A stretch of DNA of 64,000 nucleotides. Origin: JADFQT01 sp965216025. GTDB lineage: Bacteria; Chloroflexota; Dehalococcoidia; Lucifugimonadales; UBA3495. Numbering within the stretch: the first letter of the stretch is position 1; each line of letters opens with the position of its first letter. Positions 47,366 through 57,116 of this stretch are shown here, piece by piece. The notes beneath the pieces are model-generated. The model was not told the origin of the DNA and ran no database searches. It saw only the letters and a program-made list of their open reading frames with translations. Location of the stretch: positions 1,054,001 to 1,118,000 of the forward strand of contig CBDCEX010000017.1 in assembly GCA_965216025.1 (NCBI GenBank), written 5' to 3'. The translations under genes were made by a program, and so were the position numbers.

Positions 47366-47577
47366 TGTCGCGCTGCGGAGACGCCGCTATAGAGCTCGAA
47401 CCGATCAACAACCTCTCGCGCTACTCCAGGGGAGTCGCCAAGCTCAATCTTGAAGAGTACGACTTTTCCAGCGCCCACGGCCAGCGCCGAGATTCCAGAC
47501 CCGAATGCCAAGTCCGCTAATGGTAAGGCCACAATCATTATCGCTCCGAATATCCTCATTTGCCACTTACCTTTCAT
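47347..47577 (-). CDS. possible small exported protein
   Basis: 76 codons beginning with a hydrophobic stretch (MRIFGAIMIVALPLADLAFG) and overlapping the start of the phospholipase-like gene by 19 bp. Could be a real coupled gene or chance; no family recognised. Confidence 0.3.
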   Translation of the reverse strand: MKGKWQMRIFGAIMIVALPLADLAFGSGISALAVGAGKVVLFKIELGDSPGVAREVVDRFELYSGVSAARQWCTWP

Positions 47578-47739
47578 GCAGGAACTACCAGCTTGATGAG
47601 CAACCTAACTTCCTTGTAGCTAGAGGACGGCGGATGCATTGATTAAGGTCGACCCCAACCGAAGTAAGGAATAAAATAACCCTCGTCTCCCCTTTCCCCG
47701 ACCGAGGGAGTTATCAAGCAAGGAAAGGTTTGCCGACCC

Positions 47740-49962
47740 ATGGACAGTTCCGCCGCCCCGCTTGCTATCCTCAAAACCCGCTTCGGATACGACAGCTTTC
47801 GGGCCCTGCAGGAAGAAATAATAGGCAACGTCCTGGGCCGGCGGGACAGCCTGGCGCTGCTGTCAACAGGCGGGGGCAAGTCCCTCTGCTATCAGTTGCC
47901 GGCCCTCATCTTTGACGGCATCACCCTGGTAATCTCGCCACTGATTGCCCTGATGAAGGACCAGGTGGACGCGCTGAACGCCAACGGTATCGCCGCCCGG
48001 TTCATCAACAGTTCCCTGCCGGCATCGGAGATAGAGCACGTGCAGGCGCAGGTCCGGCGGGGGCAGGTCAAGATTCTCTACGTGGCCCCGGAGCGGCTGG
48101 CCCTATCCGGGTTCCGCCGTTTCCTCCATGGCCTGAATCTGAGCCTCATCGCAATCGACGAGGCCCACTGCATCTCCGAGTGGGGCCACGAGTTTCGGCC
48201 CGACTACCGCAACCTGCGGCAGCTGAGACAGGACTTCCCGTCGGTGCCGGTGATTGCCCTGACCGCCACCGCGACGGAACGGGTGCGGGAGGACATCATC
48301 GGCCAGCTCGGCCTGCAGCGGGGTCGGGTCTTTCTATCCAGTTTCAACCGGGCAAACCTCAGCTATTCGGTTCAGCCCAAGGCAAGCTCCTGGGGACATC
48401 TGACATCGCTGCTTGATCAGCGACGGAGCCAGTCCGTCATTATCTATTGCTTCTCCCGGCAGGAGACCGAGGACCTGGCCAGGGACCTGAACGTCCGGGG
48501 CTTGTCAGTCCGCCCCTACCACGCCGGGCTGGACCCCGAAATGCGTCGTCGGAGCCAGGAAGACTTCATCCGCGACCGGGTGCCCATCATCGTCGCCACC
48601 ATCGCCTTTGGAATGGGAATAGACAAACCGGACATTCGCCTGGTGGTCCACTACAGCCTGCCCAGATCCCTGGAGGGTTACTACCAGGAGACGGGCCGGG
48701 CCGGCAAGGACGGGCTGCCCAGCGAGTGCGTCCTCTTCTACAGCTATGCGGACAAGGCCAAGCAGGACTACTTCATCAATCAGATGGAGGACGCAGTAGA
48801 GCAGCGGAACGCCAGGCAAAAGCTGGCTAAGATGGTGGAGTTTGCCCAAGTGCCCAGCTGCCGGCGCCGGTTCATCCTGGAGTATTTCGGGGAGCGATGG
48901 CCGGAAGAGAACTGCGGCGCGTGCGACGTTTGCCTGGAATCCCGGGAGGAGTTTGACGCCACGGAAATCGCCCAGAAGATACTCTCGGCGGTAGTCCGCA
49001 CCGGCGAGCGGTTCGGGGCAAACCACATCATCCAGGTACTGAGCGGGAGCAGGGAGAAGCGAATCCTGGAATTGGGCCACGACCGGCTGAGCGTGTACGG
49101 CATCGCCAAAGATGTTGGGCGTCCTGAACTGCGGGAGATTATCGGACATTTGCAGGCGCGGGGGCTGCTGGGACGGAACGAAGGAGAGTACCCAACCCTG
49201 GCCGTCACCGCCGAAGGACGACAGTTTCTACAAGGACGCCAAGTCGTGACCCTGCCTCGACCCAGGACCGCCGACGCGGGCTACGCGCAGGGGAACGAAC
49301 CCAACCTGGCCGGTTCCCGAGCAACGCCGATGGAATACGATAGGGCTCTGTTCGAGGAACTGCGCGCATTGCGCGGGCGGCTGGCCGATGTGCGGGATGT
49401 TCCGGCCTTCGTGATTTTCGGAGATGTGTCCCTCCGTCACATGGCCGAAGCTTTCCCCCGGAGCATGGAAGAATTCTCCCGTATCCACGGGGTGGGGGAG
49501 GTCAAGCTGGAGCAGTACGGACCGGAGTTCCTGGAGGTTATACGCGGCTACTCCGAGGTCAACGGCTTGCCGGACCGGACCGGCCTATCGGTAAAACGTC
49601 GACAGCCGGGAGAAATATCTGGAGAGCGAAAATGGCCGGAGAGTCGCCGGGGAGCGACCTACGATGAAACCAAATCGCTGTTGGAGCAAAGACTGTCCAT
49701 CAGCCAGATCGCCCAGCGACGAAGTCTGGCGAAAACTACGATCATCGGCCACCTGGAACGCATGGCTTGGCAGGGCCTAATCCTGGACTTGGAACACCTG
49801 CTGCCATCCGCGGAAAAGCTCGACAACATAAGGGAAGCCTTCAATGTGTGCGGCAGCGATTTCCTCAGACCCGTCCGGGAGTTCCTGGGCGCACAATGTA
49901 CCTATGATGACCTGCGGCTGGCGCGGATCTATCTGCGCCAAGAGGGGAGGTTGTCGGACTGA
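47740..49962 (+). CDS. recQ: ATP-dependent DNA helicase RecQ
   Basis: 740 residues, 3'-5' helicase for recombination and repair. Helicase motifs I STGGGKSLCYQLP, II IAIDEAHCISEWGHEF, III ALTATAT and VI GRAGKDG at residues 40-330. The RecQ zinc-binding domain has Cys in VPSCRRRFILEYFGE and CGACDVC (370-405). A winged-helix RQC domain follows, then HRDC at about 525-600 (EELRALRGRLADVRDVPAFV). An extra HTH near 650-680 (LSISQIAQRRSLAKTTIIGH) is a common C-terminal addition. ATG 47740. Intact and autonomous. Confidence 0.95.
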   Translation: MDSSAAPLAILKTRFGYDSFRALQEEIIGNVLGRRDSLALLSTGGGKSLCYQLPALIFDGITLVISPLIALMKDQVDALNANGIAARFINSSLPASEIEHVQAQVRRGQVKILYVAPERLALSGFRRFLHGLNLSLIAIDEAHCISEWGHEFRPDYRNLRQLRQDFPSVPVIALTATATERVREDIIGQLGLQRGRVFLSSFNRANLSYSVQPKASSWGHLTSLLDQRRSQSVIIYCFSRQETEDLARDLNVRGLSVRPYHAGLDPEMRRRSQEDFIRDRVPIIVATIAFGMGIDKPDIRLVVHYSLPRSLEGYYQETGRAGKDGLPSECVLFYSYADKAKQDYFINQMEDAVEQRNARQKLAKMVEFAQVPSCRRRFILEYFGERWPEENCGACDVCLESREEFDATEIAQKILSAVVRTGERFGANHIIQVLSGSREKRILELGHDRLSVYGIAKDVGRPELREIIGHLQARGLLGRNEGEYPTLAVTAEGRQFLQGRQVVTLPRPRTADAGYAQGNEPNLAGSRATPMEYDRALFEELRALRGRLADVRDVPAFVIFGDVSLRHMAEAFPRSMEEFSRIHGVGEVKLEQYGPEFLEVIRGYSEVNGLPDRTGLSVKRRQPGEISGERKWPESRRGATYDETKSLLEQRLSISQIAQRRSLAKTTIIGHLERMAWQGLILDLEHLLPSAEKLDNIREAFNVCGSDFLRPVREFLGAQCTYDDLRLARIYLRQEGRLSD

Positions 49963-50099
49963 TGACGATCTCAGCCTGCGTCCGAAGCAGTTGGGTGGCG
50001 CACCGGGGTCAAGGGATAGGATAGTGTGGATGGTTGAACCAACTTGGTAAGGATGATCGAGGTAGTCGGGCCCGCTGTGTGCTCCTTGTGGATGGCGCC

Positions 50100-51260
50100 G
50101 CGACCCGTCCACTTCGGATATATAGAACAGGGTCCCCTGACTTCATTCTGGTGCTCCCGGCTTCCCCCCGGTTGATCGAGGCGTTCCACACTGGCGCGTC
50201 CACCAGCCACCGCATCAGCGCGGCACGGCTAAAGTCTTCCCTGATGACGTCCAGTATCCCCGTAAGCAGCCGCCCAGGGACGGAGTCCCGCAGTGGCGAC
50301 GGGTCTGGGCCCGCCACCGGTATACCGGCAAAGCCAAGCTCCATCCGAAGCTGAAAGGCATAAGGGTCCTGCCGCCGGTAAAGGGCCGCCATGCGATGAA
50401 AGGGCACGCCCGCTTCCGCCCGTTGGAGCATGTCGCGCACCGCCTGTCGCACCTCTTCACGCGCGTCCGGGGCAGATACGATGGACTCCGGTCTCACGTC
50501 CAGGTGCGCCAAGCTCTGCTGCGAGCCGTCAGCGCTCGCTTCACCGAACCGCTCCCACCACGCGCCCTCGGCGTCGACTCCAGCCTCGCCCGTTCGCCCC
50601 ACCACGAGGCTGCACGGGGCAGCGTCCGACAACGCCGTCAGCAGCGCGGTCTCACCCGGTGATGGGCGTGTCAGGAGAAAGAACACCAGCCCGCCCACGT
50701 CCTGCAGTGCCGGCTGCCCTCGCCCCGAGCGCACCGCCTCCGCCGCGGCCCAGGCCTCGTCTTCGGGCCCGTAGTACTCGGTCGTCCGCTCCCGGAAGCG
50801 GCGGTACAACTCGACGGTGGCCTGCCGCAACGACCCCCCCCCGCCAGCGCGTCGAGCTCACCCCCCGTGAGACGCACCAACTCCTTGAACGCAGCCTGCA
50901 GCGATTGGTGCAACGTGGAGTGCTGGAGTGCGCCGCCACGCTGCCGAGCGGTTCCTGCCCCACCACCTCTACGGCCACCGTGCGGATAACAGCCATCTCG
51001 GCTGCTGCGGATAGCGGCCGTCGCCGCTGCGACGCCATGGTTGGCGCTCCCAGCTGTTCGGCCAAGCGTGTGATGGCCATGAATCCCACGTTGAGCAACC
51101 CGCCATCGCCCCCCAGCATCCGACGGAGGCCGATGCCCGCGTAGGCGTTCGGCGGCACGACAGTCACCGGCGCGAACGGGTTGCCAGCCTTGGCCTCGGC
51201 CACCATCGCCTGCAACCGCTCCCGCGCGGGCCTTCCGTATGGCTCCAAGTACACTTGCAC
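50100..51260 (-). pseudogene. AddB-like helicase/nuclease subunit, 5' fragment
   Basis: From ATG 51260: MQVYLEPYGRPARERLQAMV, VTVVPPNAYAGIGLRRML and VGFMAITRLAEQLG. This is the inactive N-terminal helicase-like start of AddB/RexB-type proteins, whose nuclease domain would come later. Frames shift near 50930 and again at a run of nine C (50833-50841), then continue as LRQATVELYRRFRERTTEYY and GGLVFFLLTRPSPGETALL. Similarity ends near 50150, so the second half, including the PD-(D/E)XK nuclease, is missing. Confidence 0.7.
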
Positions 51261-52114
51261 GTATAGATTCCTTGCAATGACGTCTTTAGTCTGTGGGAGG
51301 GGACGTAACGCAGCCTAAAGACACCGCCACCCAGAGGCGACCGGACGATGGGCCTGCCGTGGGCCTACGTGGATGGTAGGTGGTACTGTCTTCGAGATGT
51401 GGCTTGGTAGCCTGTGAGGCTCCATTGCTTGCTCCTACTATCATGGCAGGACCGGGCGGTTGGAAGCAACACCTCTGGTCGCACTTAGCCTGCTAGGAGG
51501 AGCCACGTGCTGTTCATTGCCCCGAGCCGTTGCTGTGTTCGTCAGCACAAGGCCACAGGTCCCCAGTCGTACGTCGGTCCCTTGATCGCACAGACATGAC
51601 GCGGCCTGCAGTGCGTCCTCTTGGGAGGAAGGACAACTCGCCGACGCACAGTTCGAATCGTATCCTGTGCGTCCGGAGAACATTCACAGTAGACGATAGA
51701 GACCGAAAGCTCAGGTAATGGTTCTCGACAGGTGGCACCGCGAATCCGGGCGAGCGGCTTGAGCCTCTTGGTACGGGCCTGACTTGAAGGAAAGGCAGTA
51801 CCATCTTAGGGATGTGGCTGAGCCTGTGACTCTCTGACATGGGCAACAGTCAATGGCATAACGCTGCCTCGCAGTACCTCAACGCCAGACAACTCACCGC
51901 TTTCCCGTACAGATGTCCACGAGGTCTAGACTTGCATAAATACTGCAACATATGGTGTAAAAGCAATTATGCAGATTCCACGCGAGCCCATCGCTACTGG
52001 CCGCCGCAAGGGACCATTAACGCTAGATCGTTGACGTCTGTCCCGGGGCTCGCCACACAAACGTTCACCACGGTACTGACGGCCTCGGGATTGAACTCCA
52101 CCTGTACATTTAGC
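51261..52114. other. 850-bp gap without recognisable gene
   Basis: Contains two similar 40-bp stretches (51375-51420 and 51795-51836, sharing GATGTGGCT and AGCCTGTGA) that could be ends of a lost element. No frame shows a known protein. Confidence 0.4.
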
Positions 52115-52652
52115 CCGGAATTCCGCTGCGGCAGGACTACGAGTATCGGCGCGAGGGCACACGCAACCTGTTCCCGGCCTGCGAGCCGCAGGCCGGGTGG
52201 CGGCACGTGACGGTGACCCAACTGCGCACGATGGAGGACTTTGCCCAACAGATGCGATGGCTGGTGGACGAGGCCTATCCGGAGGTCTAGGTGGTCCGGG
52301 TCGTCCTGGACAACTTGAACACTCACCGCATGGCGTCGCTGTACGAAGCGTTCCCGGCAGCGGAGGCCCGGCGGATTGCCAAACGGCTGAAGTTCCACTA
52401 CACCCCCAAGCACGGAAGTTGGTTGAATCCTGTCCTGAGCTTGTCGAAGGGATGGCGGAAATCGAGTTCAGCGTACTGTCCCGCTCCTGCCTCAGACAGC
52501 GGCTCCCCGACGAGGAAGCTCTCGGGCGGGAGGTCCAGGCTCTGGTTACTGAGCGCAACACCGCCCAAGCCACCATCAACTGGCGCTTCAACACCCATGA
52601 CGCCCGAACCAAACTGCACCGCCTCTATCCCTTTGATTCCAAACATGACTGA
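52115..52652 (+). pseudogene. IS630-family transposase remnant
   Basis: Pieces in order: YEYRREGTRNLFPACEP, LRTMEDFAQQMRWLVDEAYP, then a stop, RVVLDNLNTHRMASLYEAFP and LKFHYTPKHGSWLN (catalytic Asp region and the Glu-motif context). After a 23-bp insertion come MAEIEFSVLSRSCLRQRLPD and WRFNTHDARTKLHRLYP. Same subgroup as the 20817-21437 remnant. Dead. Confidence 0.85.
52429..52451 (+). repeat. 23-bp REP-like unit inserted in the IS630 remnant
   Basis: CCTGTCCTGAGCTTGTCGAA plus GGG sits exactly between the codons for SWLN and MAEIEF of the transposase. It matches a short repeat widespread in Chloroflexota and deltaproteobacterial genomes (reverse complement CCTTCGACAAGCTCAGGACA). Its precise insertion into a conserved motif shows that it was mobile. 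Confidence 0.6.
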
Positions 52653-52659
52653 GCCCACA

Positions 52660-52904
52660 TTTGCTGCCGAACGCGCCCCCAAGAGGGTTGCAAAGGATGT
52701 CGTGAATCCGGTCAGCACTGTGCCCAGCCCCAGGACGAGGTTCCCTATTCCCAGTAGCCACGCCCGGGGCAGGAAGGGGGTGGCGAAGCCGTACAGGCCC
52801 TGTGCCGCCGACGAAAGGACACCACGGATGGTGACCAGCACCCCCACTGTCACGATACCAAATCCCAGGTCGGCCGCGATCACGGCGTAGAGCAGTACCA
52901 ACAT
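52660..52904 (-). pseudogene. MFS transporter fragment
   Basis: About 80 codons with helices IAADLGFGIVTVGVLVTI, SSAAQGLYGFATPFLP and LLGIGNLVLGLGTVLTGF followed by FATLLGARSAANVGS. This is the second to fourth helix region of a major-facilitator protein. Truncated at its 3' side by the IS630 remnant and lacking the N-terminus. Confidence 0.7.
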
Positions 52905-53256
52905 CTGGTTCTAAAAATGGTTGACCGCGTGGGAGCCGTTGGTCAACCAGAAGACGAAGGTGCGTTCGGCGCGCGAGCCTACCTCCTCCAAGGGGGTTAC
53001 CAAGGTCGTTTCATCCCTCGATTCGGCCATACGTTACCTAGCCTAGCTCCTGTTTTCCTCGGCGCGTCCAGGGCGAAGCCCCCTGGACCGGCGCCCATAA
53101 CTTACGCCGGGCCGGAGTGAGCCAGACGCGATCACCCTCCCGGGTACCCAAGGGCCGAGATCTCACCGGCCCTCGGGTATTTTCGATGGGGGCTTTAGTT
53201 GGGGACTCAGGCCATACCCCTGATCTCGGACAACTCTGCCGAACTGACTTGAAACC
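52905..53256. other. non-coding, two hairpins
   Basis: A GC-rich palindrome GGCGCGTCCAGG/CCTGGACCGGCGCC at 53061-53095, with no T tail. A second hairpin at 53145-53179 (TACCC-A-AGGGCCG paired with CGGCCCT-C-GGGTA) is followed by TTTT on the plus strand, so it could be a rho-independent terminator in that direction. No gene recognised. Confidence 0.4.
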
Positions 53257-54822
53257 CTATTTCCCTTGAAGTATAAACTCGGATACCCGCTCCCCGATCA
53301 TCATGGTGGTAACGTTGGTGTTGGCGCGGATGCAGTCCGGCATAATGGAAGCGTCTGCCACCCTTAGCCCCTCCAGCCCATATACCTTGCCGTATTGGTC
53401 TACCACCGCCATGGGGTCGGACGATGGGCCCATCTTGCAGGTGCAAGATATGTGCTGTGAAGTATTAACCTGGCGCATAATCCACTCGTCGAGGCTCTCA
53501 TTAGAATCCAGCTCGGCGTCGGTAGGCTCGACCCGCTCCTCGATGATGTCCCGGAAGCTCTCGTGCTCGCCTAGCTGCACGCACAGGCGGACCATTTCCC
53601 GCAGTCTATCCCGGTCGAAGGGGTCCTGGAGATAGTTGTAGTCCAGAATGGGCTGTACGTTGGGGTCGTTGGAAGCCAGGCGAAGCTCGCCGGCGCCGGC
53701 AGCTAGATAGATGCCGCCGTTGATGCGAATGCCCAGAGGCTCCATGCGATTGCCTCCTTGGTTAACGCGGCCGGTGGCGTATGACTGCATGCTGATTTTC
53801 ATATCGTTACGGAGGTGGGAGCCGTCTGCGGTATAGCGAAGGGTTAACTGTCCTCTCGGAGCCAGGCCGTCTAGGGGAAAGCCTTCTTTGGTTTTCCAGG
53901 TCACCCTCACCGATGGATGGTCCCTGAGGTTCTGTCCTACCCCCGGCAAGTTCGCCACTACGGGTATACCCAGGCTCTGAAGCTGGTCCTGCGGCCCAAT
54001 CCCGGAGAGCATTAAAATTTGGGGCGAGCCGATGGCCCCGGCGCTGAGGATAATCTCGTCTGCCTCTACGGTGAACCTTTCTCCGCCGCTCTGCACCTCT
54101 ACTCCGGTAGCACGGTTTCCACCGTTTCCCGGGGCTTCTTGGAAGAGAATACGGTGCACAGTGCAGTTGGGCCGGAGGGTGAGGTTGAGGCGGTGCCGAG
54201 ACGGGTCCAGGTAGCCCAGGGCTGTGCTCCACCGGATACCGTTGGGGTTGTTGAGGGGGGTAGGCCCCACACCGGTAGAGTCGGGGTTATTATGGTCCGG
54301 GCTATCTGGGAAACCGGCGTCCTTACAGGCATCATAGAAGGCTACCTGAGCAGGCAGCCACTCTTCCCGCTTGAAGCGGCGAGCGATAATGGGGCCGTCG
54401 GTACCGTGATAGTCGTCGTGGTAATCGGTGTCTGTCTCAAGCTTGCGGAAGTAGGGCAGACATTTCTCGAAATTCCACTCATCATTCCCCCAGGAGGCCC
54501 AAGTATCGTAGTCCTCGGGCACACCTCGCAGAAACACCTGACCGTTGATGGCACTGGAGCCGCCGGTGACCTTACCTCTTGGCACCAGCATCTCACTGGA
54601 GGTATCGGTGGCCTTTCCAATGAACTGCCAGTTATGGTCGCTGGTCATCACGTCGGCTTCGGTGGCGTAGCCAAATTTTACTTCTTCGGGGAGGTGTTCA
54701 AAGTCCGGGTAGTCCGGTCCGGCTTCCAACAGTAGCACGTGCCGGTTCGGGTCCTCAGTAAGCCGGGTAGCAATGATTGAGCCCGCAGAACCGGAGCCGA
54801 TTACAATCGTGTCGTACTTCAT
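53257..54822 (-). CDS. GMC-family FAD oxidoreductase (choline/alcohol dehydrogenase type)
   Basis: 521 residues from ATG 54822. The FAD dinucleotide fold is at the N-terminus (YDTIVIGSGSAGSIIATRL) with LLLEAG. GMC signature 1 is RGKVTGGSSAINGQVFLRG near 85-105, signature 2 GAIGSPQILMLSGIGP near 260. The active-site pair is His in NTSQHISCTCKMG and Asn in IRANTNVTTMMIG. Oxidises alcohols, sugars or choline-like substrates; the specific substrate is not readable. Head of a four-gene minus-strand metabolic cluster with gaps of 50-250 bp. Confidence 0.93.
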   Translation of the reverse strand: MKYDTIVIGSGSAGSIIATRLTEDPNRHVLLLEAGPDYPDFEHLPEEVKFGYATEADVMTSDHNWQFIGKATDTSSEMLVPRGKVTGGSSAINGQVFLRGVPEDYDTWASWGNDEWNFEKCLPYFRKLETDTDYHDDYHGTDGPIIARRFKREEWLPAQVAFYDACKDAGFPDSPDHNNPDSTGVGPTPLNNPNGIRWSTALGYLDPSRHRLNLTLRPNCTVHRILFQEAPGNGGNRATGVEVQSGGERFTVEADEIILSAGAIGSPQILMLSGIGPQDQLQSLGIPVVANLPGVGQNLRDHPSVRVTWKTKEGFPLDGLAPRGQLTLRYTADGSHLRNDMKISMQSYATGRVNQGGNRMEPLGIRINGGIYLAAGAGELRLASNDPNVQPILDYNYLQDPFDRDRLREMVRLCVQLGEHESFRDIIEERVEPTDAELDSNESLDEWIMRQVNTSQHISCTCKMGPSSDPMAVVDQYGKVYGLEGLRVADASIMPDCIRANTNVTTMMIGERVSEFILQGK

Positions 54823-54959
54823 GCTCGTCCCTCCCAAATCTATCCTGTGCCTTGTCCTGTATCAAAGGGGCGGCCGACCCCTGCGTCTGAGATGGCCAGT
54901 CAGCTAATGGTACAGTGGCGGACAGACGATCACCACTCACGGACCAGCTGTAATGGCAC

Positions 54960-55931
54960 CTACGGGATGAGCAGTAGCTTGCCCGTGGAGTGGCGGTCCT
55001 CTAGCTGCCGGTGGGCCTCGGCGGCATTAGCCAACGGGAAGGTTCCACTAATGTGTACCTTAAGCACTCCTGATTTGACCCAGCTCAGCACTTCTCCGGC
55101 TCTCCACAGCAACTCTTCCCTGGTAGCGGTATGGTCGCCGAGAGAGGGACGAGTCAAGAACAACGACCCTCTTTGAAGGCTTGCAGTGTCTACCGGCAAC
55201 ACGGGCCCGCTGGATTGGCCGTACAGCGCCAGGCAACCTCGGCGAGCCAGGCAGCTGAGGCTCTGGTTAAAGGTAGTCTTCCCTACCGAGTCATACACTG
55301 CCTGGACGCCACGGCCATCGGTGGCCTGCTTAACCTCCTCCTCGAAGTCCTCACGAGTATATATGATGGCCTGATCGGCCCCTGCCTCCCTGGCCAGCCC
55401 AGCCTTCTCGTCGGTAGAGACGGTAGCGAAGACATAGGCCCCGGCTCGCTTGGCCATCTGAATCAATAACAGACCAACCCCGCCTGCTCCAGCATGTACA
55501 AGGACAGAGTCTCCGGTCTTCAGCGGACAGGTGCTGTAGGCCAAGTAGTGGGCAGTCATACCTTGAAGCAACACAGCGGCGCCGGTCTTGGCGTCCAGCC
55601 CATCGGGCATCTTGACCAAGACGTTTGCCGGTACTGCTACCTGCTGGGAATAGGAGCCCGTCACGCTGCAGTAGGCAACCAGGTCGCCCACCTTTACGTC
55701 GGTCACGCCCTCACCGACAGCCAAAACCACGCCTGCTGCTTCTCTTCCCGGGGTCAAAGGAAGGCTAGCGGCCGGGGTAGCTCCTCCTCGGCGAGTATTG
55801 ACATCGGTGAAGTTGACGCCAATGGCCTGAACGTCTAAGAGCGCCTGGCCAGGTCCTGGAGTCGGGACAGGGCAGTCCTCGTATTTCAGGACCTCAGGGC
55901 CACCTGTTTCGTGTATCCTAATTGCCTTCAT
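54960..55931 (-). CDS. NADPH:quinone oxidoreductase, zinc-independent MDR
   Basis: 323 residues from ATG 55931, which has GAGGAG eight bases upstream. GroES-like N-terminal domain (GQALLDVQAIGVNFTDVNTR) without zinc ligands, and a Rossmann domain with AGAGGVGLLLIQMAKRAGA near 145-165. Full length and typical of the QOR subfamily that reduces quinones or enones with NADPH. Same strand as its neighbours; probably cotranscribed or independently expressed in the cluster. Confidence 0.92.
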   Translation of the reverse strand: MKAIRIHETGGPEVLKYEDCPVPTPGPGQALLDVQAIGVNFTDVNTRRGGATPAASLPLTPGREAAGVVLAVGEGVTDVKVGDLVAYCSVTGSYSQQVAVPANVLVKMPDGLDAKTGAAVLLQGMTAHYLAYSTCPLKTGDSVLVHAGAGGVGLLLIQMAKRAGAYVFATVSTDEKAGLAREAGADQAIIYTREDFEEEVKQATDGRGVQAVYDSVGKTTFNQSLSCLARRGCLALYGQSSGPVLPVDTASLQRGSLFLTRPSLGDHTATREELLWRAGEVLSWVKSGVLKVHISGTFPLANAAEAHRQLEDRHSTGKLLLIP

Positions 55932-56163
55932 CTGTTTCTCTCCTCTTTTCACCTTAACCTGACAGCCGGCTCGGTCTCTAGATGATCTTTGCTATTTTCA
56001 ACCAGGTTAACCTCAGTACCAGCGTGGTAATTCCCATTCGCAACCCGATAGTTTAGGCAAAGCCGTTGCCACCGCTGACAAGGGAATGGACCAATGTCAC
56101 ACTTGTTGACTGCCACCCTATCTTATTTCGGCGGCTAACAGGCCGGGATTTAGGCTATCGACC

Positions 56164-57069
56164 TTAGCTGCCCCTCCAGGCGTTAATCCCGGTGGTTTTC
56201 ATCCCCAGCCGGTATATCGAACTGCGTGCGGTGAAATACATGGTTCGTAGGTCCGCATCGCCCCAGGCGCAGTTGGCTGGAATTTCCGGCAGCCTAATTA
56301 TCCCGAGATGGTCTCCATTAGGTTCGAAAACCCAGACTCCTTCAGAGCCAGTGCAATAGACCCTTCCCTCGGTATCCACCTTCATACCGTCGGGAACGCC
56401 ATCCTGTGCCGAGTACATGTTGGCGAAAATCAGGGTGTTGCTGGTAGTTCCATCAGGAGCTACATCATATGCCCGAATGTATTGGTGAGTGCCGACTTCA
56501 CCTCGCTCCTTTTCCTCCAAGCACCCTCTGTCCTTCCGAGTGTTGGCCACATATAGGACCGTCTCATCCGGCGAGAAAGCCAGGCCGTTGGGGAAGTCTA
56601 TATCGGTGACTACCGCAGTCACGGCACCGTCCGGAGCAATGCAATGAACGCCGCAGAAGTCTATCTCCCGCTCCGCTGGGTCCAGCCGGCTGAAGGGGTT
56701 GGTGAAGAAAATGCTGCCGTCGGAGCGGCAAACGACGTCGTTGGGCCGGTGCAGCCTTTTGCCTTCCCACCGGTCAGCTATAACGGTTATGGTGCCGTCG
56801 GGTTCCATCCGAGTCATTTGGCGACGGTCGCCTTCGCACATAATCAGCCTTCCCAGAAGGTCGAAGGTCAAGCCATTGGCGCTGCCGCTGTCTTCGCGGA
56901 TGACCTCGGGTTGTCCGCCGGGTACCAGGCGATAGACAAGGTTGCGGCGGTTGTTGACGAACAGGAGGTAGCCTTCGGGATGCCATAGGGGCCCTTCGGT
57001 GAACTCGAAACCGGTGGCCAGGCACTCCGCTTGGGAGGATTCCACGATCTGGTCTAAATTGTCGGGCAT
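56164..57069 (-). CDS. SMP-30/gluconolactonase-family lactonase
   Basis: 301 residues, six-bladed beta-propeller. Metal-site motifs visible: Glu in TEGPLWHPEG, Asn in RPNDVVCRSDGSIFFTNP, Asn in FPNGLAFSPDETVLYVANT and Asp in VPDGMKVDTEGRVYCTG. Likely hydrolyses a sugar lactone or similar ester with a divalent cation, in the cytosol. ATG 57069 follows AGGAGGACAG. Lies between the quinone reductase and hydrolase genes. 55932-56163 has no gene. Confidence 0.92.
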   Translation of the reverse strand: MPDNLDQIVESSQAECLATGFEFTEGPLWHPEGYLLFVNNRRNLVYRLVPGGQPEVIREDSGSANGLTFDLLGRLIMCEGDRRQMTRMEPDGTITVIADRWEGKRLHRPNDVVCRSDGSIFFTNPFSRLDPAEREIDFCGVHCIAPDGAVTAVVTDIDFPNGLAFSPDETVLYVANTRKDRGCLEEKERGEVGTHQYIRAYDVAPDGTTSNTLIFANMYSAQDGVPDGMKVDTEGRVYCTGSEGVWVFEPNGDHLGIIRLPEIPANCAWGDADLRTMYFTARSSIYRLGMKTTGINAWRGS

Positions 57070-57116
57070 ACTGTCCTCCTACAACCATTGGTTGAACGTG
57101 GGAATGGAGTCCGTGA

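Noticed and set aside
51441..51846. Small minus-strand proteins in the 51.4-51.8 kb gap
   Set aside because: Arg/Ser-rich frames without motifs, ribosome-binding sites or similarity to anything I know.
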